Shown piece after piece: positions 56,630-64,000 of a stretch of DNA of 64,000 nt. Both the position numbers and the translations under genes were made by a program. How positions within the stretch are numbered: position 1 is the first letter of the stretch; every line of letters begins with the position of its first letter. The notes under the pieces are model-generated. The model was given only the letters and a program-made list of their open reading frames with translations, was not told the DNA's origin and did no database searches. This stretch comes from Bretschneidera sinensis. Taxonomy: Eukaryota; Streptophyta; Magnoliopsida; Brassicales; Akaniaceae. The stretch lies in the NCBI GenBank assembly GCA_023935145.1, contig CM043705.1, forward strand, positions 23,235,290 to 23,299,289. Direction: 5' to 3'.

Positions 56630-58633
56630 TGTGATACCCGTGCTCTTAGAGTATGGGTAAAGAAGTAAATTGATAAATATGACATGAAATTAAAATAATA
56701 TATATGTGAAAATTTATTATTGAATAAAATGGTTCTTAAGAAAAATTTGAAGCATCCAAGAGAACAAAGGAAAATGAAAAAAAAAAAGTTTTGTAAAAAA
56801 AACAAAAGGGACGCATAGACAGGATAAGAAGGAAAAGAAAAAAAAAATTGACCAACACCTAGACGTCCAGGTGCTAGCTCCAAGACATGCAAAGCTTGCA
56901 TGTGAGACAGCAAAATGAAAGAAAAAGGATTGAACGGTGGTGGTGGGATTTGGTATAAAAAGTTATCATTTTTGTTTTTGTTTTATTATTTTACCAAATC
57001 CTGTTTGGTTTTCTTCATTTTTTAATACAAACTACTCTATTCTTTAAACATTTGGGGACTGAAAGAAAAGTTGAAAGAGTAAAATTTTAAAGAGGTTTAC
57101 GAGAGAATTTTATAGAGAGTCATGAGAAGCTCTAAGAAAAATAGAAGATAATAAAGTGAAGTATATTTTTGAAATTTAGCATACATGAAATTCTTGAAAT
57201 TCAATGTGAGAATTTTCAAAGGATATGAATTATGGAGGAATTAAAGAATAAATTAGAAATTTAATGTAAATATTATGTCAGGTGTTGACGATCAGCAACC
57301 GGGAGATTTGCTAAAAGGGACAGAAAATGCAAGGAGATGATCCACTAGTAGCTCTAAATATTACGTGGTAAGTTAGATTTACTTCAAATAATCAAGATAA
57401 ATATGAAATATATAGTGATAGTATTTGAATAAATCATTAACTTATGATTTGGTGATAGATGAAAGTTGGTTTATAGGTATGATAGGAATAGTGGATGTAT
57501 AGAGAATTATTTTATAAGAAATAATATTATTGGAATAATGAGTCAATTTAATAATAAAAGCAATAAGTGAAATTCTTGACGAGCTATGGTTGATGATTTG
57601 ATATGATTTATGAGGAGATGAATTTAGTAGAATTTTTCAAATAATAATTTGAGAATAATCAAGATAGCTAATTTGAATGTTTGAAGACATGCTTGTTTCT
57701 ATATTATTATTCATATGCATATGCATGAAATAAAAGAACCAGGAAGACAGTCAGTCTAAATGAAATAAAAGAATTGGGAGGATAGTCGGTCTAAATGAGA
57801 ATAAAAGAACCGAGAAGGCAACTGGTCTAAATGAGAATAAACGAACCGGGAAGGCAGCCGGTCTAAGATAAAAACATGTCGACATATGGGAAGACATTCT
57901 CAATTAATAATCCATGCATTGCATCTGTTTTAAATATTGATTTTATTATTGAGATGTTAAAGTGCTATTCATTATTGTAAATTTATTGATAGATGAATGA
58001 GTCTCAATGAGAGACAATTATGCTGAGAAGAAATATGGAAATATTAAATGATGAGAATTATCTGGGTGACTGATTATATGCTGTGAACCTCATAATGAGG
58101 TAATTATGAGATAGAATTGATAGTCTCAAGATGATGATTAATTATATGAGAAGAATAGATTTATAAAGGATGGGAATTTGATATGAGCAGTGATAATAGA
58201 ATGTTATTATCAAAATATACGAGATATAGATGAATGAATATTAGAAGACTAATTATACAAATTGAATACTTCTAGTAAGTTTAATTCACTGAGCTTGTGA
58301 AGCTCACTCCTCATTGTACAATGATTTCAGGTAGCAGGCAGGACGATAGTTTGGTGAGTTGAGATTCAGATGAAGTCATTATCTGTAAGCCACGAGGTTC
58401 ACATCCTCAGAATAATGAGAAAAAAAAATTATTCGTAAATATTCATGCATATTATGTCGTATAAAATGTTTAAGTTGATATCTGAATGAAGTATCTCCCC
58501 TATTAAGGGTTGAAGATTGATGTAATAATTGCAGTTGGTATTATTTTTATTGTTGCATATATATATCGTGCTGAGATTTTTAAAATGTGATAACACCATC
58601 TTGAGGGTGGCCAACCCGGGACGGGTCATTACA
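56630..58633 (+). repeat. 3' LTR of nested gypsy element (2004 bp)
   Basis: TGTGATACCCG to GGGTCATTACA. A purine-rich GAGGATGAAATTTTTATATG lies just upstream. It contains the minisatellite at 57724-57870. Confidence 0.88.
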
Positions 58634-59930
58634 CCTTTGCTCATGTTTCTCATCTTACTTCTATATGAGCTCATATTGTTGTTTCCTTTGCTCGAAAATG
58701 GAATATGTTTCAAATGGACAAAAAAAATGCTTTCCTTAATGCTGATTTGATTAAGGAAGTTTACATGCAACCACCTCTAGGCTCTGTTCATCCTCCTCAC
58801 AAGGTTTGTCATATGCGAAAAGCCTTGTATGGGCTCAAAAAAGTTCCTCGAGCTTAGTTTTCTAAGTTCAATACCGCCATTACTCAGCATGGTTTCACTT
58901 CCAGTGCTTATGATTCTGCATTTTTTGTCACCAAACAGGTTGTGGCATTATTCTAGTCCTACTTTATTGGATGATATGATTATTACAAGTGATGATCTTC
59001 AAGGAATCCATGATCTTAAAGTCTTCTTCAATCGCCAATTCGAAATGAAATATCTTGGATCATTGAAACACTTCCTTGTACTTGAAGTCATTTCTAGTTA
59101 TACTGATTGCTATTTGTCTCAAACTAAATATGCCTCTGATTTATTATCTCAATATGATATCTCTGATAATGACATTGCAAATTCTCCAATGGAAGAAAAC
59201 TTACAACTTTGCTCTAGCGATGGTGAACCATTTCGTGATCCCACGCTCTATCGCTAGTTAGTTGGGAGTTTGATATATCTCATAGTCACTCGACCTGATA
59301 TTGCTTACGCAGTTCATAGTTGCAATCATTTTATGTCTTCTCCTATATCTGTGCACTTTGTTGCAAGTCTTCATATCCTTCGACACATCAAGGTAACTAT
59401 ATTTTATGGCCTATTATACTCATCATCATCGTCTCTCTATTTATCTGCTTATTCTGATGCTGACTGGGTTCATATTCCTCATGACAGACGATCTACTACT
59501 GGGTTCTGTTTTCTTTTCTTGGTGACTCTCTTATCTCTTAGTGTAGTAAGAAGCAAACAATTGTTTCCTATTCTTGCATTGAATTTGAGTATCGAGCCCT
59601 TGCTGACACAACTGTTGAATTATTTTGGTTACGATGGTTGTTAGGAGATATGGGTATTTCTTTTGATTTTTCTACTCTTATTCACTGCGACAGTTAAAGT
59701 GCTATTCAGATTGCTTATAATGATATTTTCCAGGAAAGAACTAAACGCATTGAGATTAACTGCCACTTTACTCGACATCATCTTGCTCGTGGTACTCTTC
59801 AACTTATCCCAATTTCATCTGCTGATCAGCTTACTGACATCTTCACCAAATCATTATCGATTACCAATTTTCGCGGATTATTATCCAAACTCAAGTTGGC
59901 ATCTAGTTTGCCACCATGAGTTTAAGAGGG
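58634..59930 (+). pseudogene. copia RT C-part and RNase H (right of nested insertion)
   Basis: Resumes RT interrupted at 51880: FQMDKKNAFLNADLIKEVYM, PPLGSVHPPHKV, KALYGLKKVPRA then a stop, FNTAITQHGFTSS. The catalytic YVDD is lost by a one-base deletion (LLDDMIIT near 58970), then MKYLGSLKHFLVLEV. RNase H has YLIVTRPDIAYAVHSCNHFM, AYSDADWVHIPHDRRSTTGF and, near the end, LTDIFTKSLS. A purine tract (AAGAGGGG) leads to the 3' LTR. Confidence 0.84.
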
Positions 59931-59932
59931 GT

Positions 59933-60131
59933 TGTTAACGTATACGATTGGTATTGTAGTATTAGTGTTCTATTCATATTGCAATATTGGTTTCTACTAT
60001 ATTTAGTATTACTATTTAGATTCCTAATTCTATTAGACTTTGTACTGGTAGATTATATATAGGCATGTACTATTATCACAATATATAATTAATAATACAA
60101 AATTTCTTCTACAGTCCCTTTTATTTCAACA
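59933..60131 (+). repeat. 3' LTR of degenerate copia element
   Basis: TGTTAACGTATACGATTGG to CTTTTATTTCAACA. It differs from the 5' LTR by base changes and about 29 bp of length. Confidence 0.85.
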
Positions 60132-61102
60132 TTCTAATACACACATAACACTAATAATATGGACGAGTAAAAAAGCATGGCCGCTTTATGGCCTTTTCTA
60201 TGAAATTCTTCTTCTTTTTCTTCTTATCGCCCAAAAAATGACCATACTCAAAATCTGCCTAACTTCAGAGAGCAAAATCTATAAGAAGAAAAAAACTACA
60301 TAGATTCAAGTGAAAACTGACCAAACTAGAAGGGTGGTTTCAATATTTTACGCTTAATTTAAACGTTAGTTGGGAAGTTTGGACGAATTTATAACTTGAT
60401 TGGTATCCATGTATACTCATGATTGAAGTAGCGATTCCGTATGAATATTGGTAGCCATGTATGAATATTGTTAAGTAGAAGAGGTATCCACGCATATTCA
60501 TGATTGAAGTAGCGATTTCGTATGAATATTGTTAAGTAGAACAGGTATGTAATTCTCTAGTATGATTCAGCTTCTATAGTTCACACTCAACAATGCTGAA
60601 GCATGCACCATTTCAAATTATAGCGAACTCAACGCAAAAACGAGTGGCTAACAGTGCTTTCATGATTACTAAACAAAGAAGCCATCATGACAGAATTCTA
60701 ATCCCCTTGGCATCTCCAAATTCTCAGATCAAGAACTTCACTAGTTAATTTAGACCTTCAAGATGGATATAACCAATAATCAAACTGAGTACGTGGCCGT
60801 GTGATGCTACTAATTTACAACTCTTTACTCACAGGTTATAAGTGCATAAATATTTTAGTCACAACCATAAGACGTAACAAGAATATGAAAGGTGAAAACG
60901 CTTTCACCATTTCATTTTCCAAAATCACACTGTAAAGCATATATAATAACATTACCAGTTTTCCACCAAAACCAAGCTCCTAGTTATAATACTCATTAAT
61001 TGAGCTATCACATGGTAGCCCTTAAAGTAATATGAAAAATACAGAAGAAAAACAAAAGGAATTGTTCTAGTCAAGTTTTAAATTCAACAAAGCTTAAGAG
61101 CT
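60132..61102. other. Intergenic DNA downstream of the PEPC remnant
   Basis: AT-rich, with no supported gene. It contains a partial tandem duplication with an 81-bp period: GGTATCCATG at 60402 and GGTATCCACG at 60483, each followed by CATGATTGAAGTAGCGATT. The last 60-100 bases would be the 3' untranslated region of the PEPC gene. Confidence 0.55.
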
Positions 61103-61927
61103 TCAACCTGTATTCCTCATTCCAGCAGCAATGCCATTTATAGTGATAAGTAATGCATCTCTCAGTTTATGGTTATCATCATCACGTCTCAACCTCTTCA
61201 GTATCTCCACTTGCAACAAGTTCATAGGATTGAGATAAGGGAGCCTGCTCTCAATCAGTTTTCTCAGGCTCCGATTATTCTCAGAAAGTTTCTCATGCCC
61301 ACTAACCACTAATACATACTTCTCTGTCGTTAAGAGCTTCCTCCTTAGTTCAACACCAAGTTCTCGCCTGCTCTCTGACACAAGCACTTCATCATAGTGC
61401 TTAGCTATAGGAATGTCTGCCTTCCCTAAAACCATCTCTATCAGGTCGATGGTAGATTGGAAAAAAGGCCATTCTTTGTACATTGCTTTCAACTCCTCCG
61501 TATATCCCTTCTCACAAACACCCATCAGACCTGCTCCAACTCCAAGCCAAGCTGGAAGAACAAACCTGGTCTGCGTCCATGCAAACACCCATGGAATGGC
61601 CCGAAGATGCCCAATTCCTGTCGTGCTCTTTCTTCTTATTGGACGGCTTCCTATGTTAAGGAAGCCAAGCTCAGACTCTGGTGTAGCCTCATGGAAGTAG
61701 GCAAGAAAGTCTGGGTTTTCATAGACTCTGCTCCGATAACTTTGGCAACTGATTTTTGAGATCTCTTCCATGAGATTACGCCATGTTTCTTCTCGAGGTG
61801 GGTGAGGAGGACGTAGGGTTGCAAGCAGCACAGCAGTTGTGTATATCTCTAGCTGCCTAACAGCCATCTGTGGCAACCCAAACTTCGCTTGCACCATCTC
61901 TCCTTGCTCTGTCAACCGAAGGGTACC
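61103..61927 (-). CDS. PPC: PEPC terminal exon (intact frame within the pseudogene)
   Basis: 275 codons including the TGA stop, with no internal stop or frameshift. All the C-terminal conserved blocks are present. The usual C-terminal tetrapeptide of plant-type enzymes, QNTG, is RNTG here. The 5' boundary follows an ACAG acceptor and joins in phase 0 to the ATG codon that ends the previous exon. Given upstream lesions, this exon alone cannot make an enzyme. Confidence 0.85.
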   Translation of the reverse strand, partial: GTLRLTEQGEMVQAKFGLPQMAVRQLEIYTTAVLLATLRPPHPPREETWRNLMEEISKISCQSYRSRVYENPDFLAYFHEATPESELGFLNIGSRPIRRKSTTGIGHLRAIPWVFAWTQTRFVLPAWLGVGAGLMGVCEKGYTEELKAMYKEWPFFQSTIDLIEMVLGKADIPIAKHYDEVLVSESRRELGVELRRKLLTTEKYVLVVSGHEKLSENNRSLRKLIESRLPYLNPMNLLQVEILKRLRRDDDNHKLRDALLITINGIAAGMRNTG

Positions 61928-62733
61928 CTGTCAATTCAATATATTATTGTAAGCCCGAGACCAAAGAAATCATTTTCAGTATATAAACCCAATGCTACTA
62001 TCACAAAACTTTGTAAAAGGGCTCTTCCCATATGGTGAAATGATGGTACTTCTTAGGAGTTAATTATGAAATTTATGATACTGTTAGTTCAAAGCAACAA
62101 TAATCAGAACCATAAAATTTATAGTTCAAGTTCAGTCTTAAGACTTTTTAATTATTAGGAACAGCATGTAAGTCCACACTCCCCACATTCCAAATATAAT
62201 TGCATTTTGAAAAGTAACTGAGATAACTGCTATGAGGCACCTGTTCGACAGACTTTTGGTGAGCGTTTGGTACACCGGATTAATATCAATACATACCTTA
62301 CTGTTAATCAAAAATTGAAGAACGCAAATAATACTGTTGTTCCAAGACCTCCATCAAATAGGTAACTCACCATTACAGAGCCAGGAGGTTGGGATTGGAT
62401 GGCAAGATATGTGGAACAGAGTAACTTTGATGCCATACTCATTGCATGCAGCCACAACATCCTCTTGGGCTTTGTAAAGTTCCCATGCAGCAGTGAAGCG
62501 TCCAGCATCTTTACCTGAATCAGAATATCCGACCATGACCTGCCCACAAACTTTGTAAGCTCCACAAGATCAATTTATACTACACCAAATTAAAGTGGCT
62601 TAAATAAAATAGGGTACCTCTTGATGCCATTATAATGTGCTCGCGGTACCAATCAATTGATAATAATTTCCTTATCACTGAACCAGCTCTTCTGAGGTCC
62701 TTTGCTGTTTCAAAAAGAGGAACCACCCGCAGC
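61103..62733 (-). pseudogene. PPC: Phosphoenolpyruvate carboxylase (plant-type), last three exons, broken
   Basis: The enzyme carboxylates phosphoenolpyruvate to oxaloacetate in the cytosol. The last exon (61103-61927) is an intact 274-codon frame: GTLRLTEQGEMVQAKFG, FLNIGSRPIRRKST, LRAIPWVFAWTQTRFVLPAW, YLNPMNLLQVEIL, ending GMRNTG. It is spliced (intron 61928-62370, GTGAGT...ACAG) to exon 62371-62539 ([20 protein letters not shown], then GIKVTLFH). There about 38 bases are missing, removing the conserved glycine-rich catalytic loop and shifting the frame before [14 protein letters not shown]. The next exon (62618-62733: [29 protein letters not shown]) lacks about 11 bases near its end, with a weak donor (GTACCC). 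No earlier exon is seen in the remaining 1.27 kb. It reads as a pseudogene or damaged allele; assembly error is an alternative. Confidence 0.88.
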
Positions 62734-63814
62734 CTATTTCAAGATATGTAAAAATATAGTGAGATTCTATTCTAACAGTGTCAGTATAAATTGTGCTAAG
62801 GGTGTGCCACAGAGAAGCTGTATTGTTGTTTACACTTTATTTTTCATCCAAAAAGTTCCCTATATGCTGTAGGACAGCAAAACACGACCCAGTAGATAAT
62901 AACTTGAGAAAATAGCTTCTAACACATGGCAAAGCCCTCTACAGTGGTAAATATTAATCCTGGAGCCTGCATGACCACACTAATCATTTTCTAATCACTT
63001 AATGCAAAGGTACCCATAAGTCCATAACCATACGACAAAAAGTACTGTAACGGCTGACGCTGACTTCAATGGAAATCAATCAAGGTGGGTCGCAGACGGT
63101 AACTTCTCTGGAGGGGGATGGTGGACAGTGTGTCGGGCAATTATGGATTTAGGCTGGCCAATCTTTGCTGAGAAGATTGTGCTAGCCATAGACTGATAAT
63201 AGGGGGGCCTAACCCCCCAAAATATTAATAAAAAGTATTTCTTTTGTAAATAGATTCCTCCTGAAAGAAAGAAAAAATCCTATGGATTTAATAGGTGGCC
63301 CCCCAATCCTTACCAAAGATTAAAAATAAAAAAATTATTATATTCCATCTTAAATGAAGATAGGTATATCAGTATATCCCACACTTGGCCGTCACCCAAA
63401 TTTTATCAAGAGATTTGAGAGGGAGATAAAGAACTTGTTTCACTGTTTGAAGATTATTGACAGCAACCATTGAGCCACAAGGCTATTGGTTCAATTTTTT
63501 TCATCAAAAGAAATTTAAGAAAAAAATTTCTTAAGTTTTTCCTCTAATCACTTGTATATCTTTGTTAAAGATAGTCCTTTTATTCATATTATTTTTAATT
63601 ATTCTTATTTGTTGACTAAATGAATTTTTTTATCATTGTTAATGATGGTTAGTTTGATTTAAGATATTTTTTTATATTAGGGTTCTTTTATAACTTTTTT
63701 GATATAATTATAACATATTTAGAAATGATATAAATTTTATAGAAAAAATTTGATGTTACATAATGTTATATTAGGGTTCTTGGCACTTGGCAATACTAGG
63801 CATTAACAAATTTA
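62734..63814. other. Sequence upstream of the PEPC remnant, no exon seen
   Basis: About 1.1 kb. No PEPC exon was recognised on the minus strand. It contains a short hairpin (GGGGGG at 63202 paired with CCCCCC at 63213) and AT-rich DNA to 63800. It could be a long intron or unrelated DNA. Confidence 0.5.
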
Positions 63815-64000
63815 GGATGGTTGCTAAGAGATCGGAAGATATCCAGAAAATGTTCCTTTGGAGAAATACGAAGACTTTAAATATCATTTAGTAGAATGGG
63901 GAGTGGTTGAACAACCCATTTAGAGGAATGGCTTGCGTCTTAAATCTCTCACATCTTTCAATAAAGCTTTGCTAGTGTAATGGCTATGAAGGTTCATGAT
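63815..64000 (+). pseudogene. LINE reverse-transcriptase C-terminal fragment (runs off right edge)
   Basis: Encodes VAKRSEDIQKMFLWRNTKT, then after a frameshift KYHLVEWGVVEQPI, a stop, RNGLRLKSLTSFNKALLV, a stop and W. This pattern (KxxExIQxxFLW ... KxHLVxW ... GGLGxxxLxxFNxALLxKWLW) is typical of the region after the RT core in plant L1-type LINEs. It differs from the LINE at 13482-18302 and is on the opposite strand. Confidence 0.75.

Larger units (their letters stand above)
51881..58633 (+). mobile_element. Nested Ty3/gypsy element, plus strand, same family as 26292-31616
   Basis: Ends are TGTAATACCC and GGGTCATTACA. Flanking GCTTT and CCTTT differ at one base of five, consistent with a decayed target duplication within the RT of the copia element. 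The 3' LTR is 2004 bp; the 5' LTR keeps only ~1.4 kb and is fused to the end of the protease region, so the primer site and gag are gone. pol is highly degraded. Confidence 0.88.
49333..60131 (+). mobile_element. Degenerate Ty1/copia element with nested gypsy element
   Basis: LTRs of 228 and 199 bp (49333-49560, 59933-60131) start TGTTAATG/TGTTAACG and end AACA. Between them are a primer-site remnant, gag, fragments of protease and integrase, RT and RNase H. RT is split at 51880/58634 by a gypsy element. Part of the region between protease and integrase is missing. The bases just outside the LTRs (GGCAC, TTCTA) do not match, so no target duplication is confirmed. Confidence 0.87.

Noticed and set aside
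49328..60136. Target-site duplication for the degenerate copia element
   Set aside because: Flanking pentamers GGCAC and TTCTA do not match.
61413..61759. Plus-strand frames opposite PEPC
   Set aside because: They lie antisense to the conserved terminal exon of PEPC and have no independent support.
61103..62733. A functional PEPC gene
   Set aside because: Two frame-breaking deletions, loss of the glycine-rich loop and no upstream exons within 1.27 kb argue against it, though assembly error cannot be excluded.
63202..63218. G6/C6 hairpin as a terminator or transposon terminal repeat
   Set aside because: Isolated short hairpin with no partner terminal repeat or target duplication found nearby.

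Overview
This window is nuclear DNA from a flowering plant, probably a woody eudicot, although the species cannot be named from the sequence. It is AT-rich and almost entirely made of retrotransposons inserted into one another. The only host gene is a damaged 3' part of a plant-type phosphoenolpyruvate carboxylase (PEPC) gene near the right end. There are no bacterial features, no CRISPR array, and no tRNA or rRNA gene that I could recognise.

Layout from left to right. (1) 1-7237 is a minus-strand Sirevirus-like Ty1/copia element whose 3' LTR lies beyond the left edge. It interrupts (2) an Athila/Tat-like Ty3/gypsy element (gag, Asp-tRNA-type primer site, LTR) at 7238-10530. That element in turn interrupts (3) a plus-strand Ty3/gypsy pol at 10531-12786. 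(4) 13482-18302 is a minus-strand L1-type LINE with ORF1 and ORF2. (5) 18556-33378 is a second copy of the Sirevirus-like family with a perfect AAAAC target duplication. It carries a nested gypsy element at 26292-31616 with a perfect TAGTG duplication. (6) 33500-35587 is a small internally deleted copia element. (7) 36828-48059 is an Athila-type gypsy element with a perfect TGGCT duplication. (8) 49333-60131 is a degenerate plus-strand copia element, interrupted at 51881-58633 by a second member of the same gypsy family as the 26292 element. (9) 61103-62733 holds the last three recognisable PEPC exons on the minus strand, with two frame-breaking deletions. (10) A LINE reverse-transcriptase fragment runs off the right edge.

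Every element's coding region is broken by stops, frameshifts or deletions, so none of the copies here looks autonomous. Several retain recognisable LTRs, TATA-like boxes and catalytic motifs.

The most interesting structure is not coding. Three different LTR families (the Sirevirus-like copia, the Athila element and the 9-10 kb gypsy element) each carry clusters of their own 12-16 bp palindrome, both inside the LTR and in an untranslated internal region. Two other observations stand out. A homologous-looking extra ORF sits downstream of pol in both a copia and a gypsy lineage. In the Athila element, about 0.2 kb of internal DNA lies inverted inside the 5' LTR.
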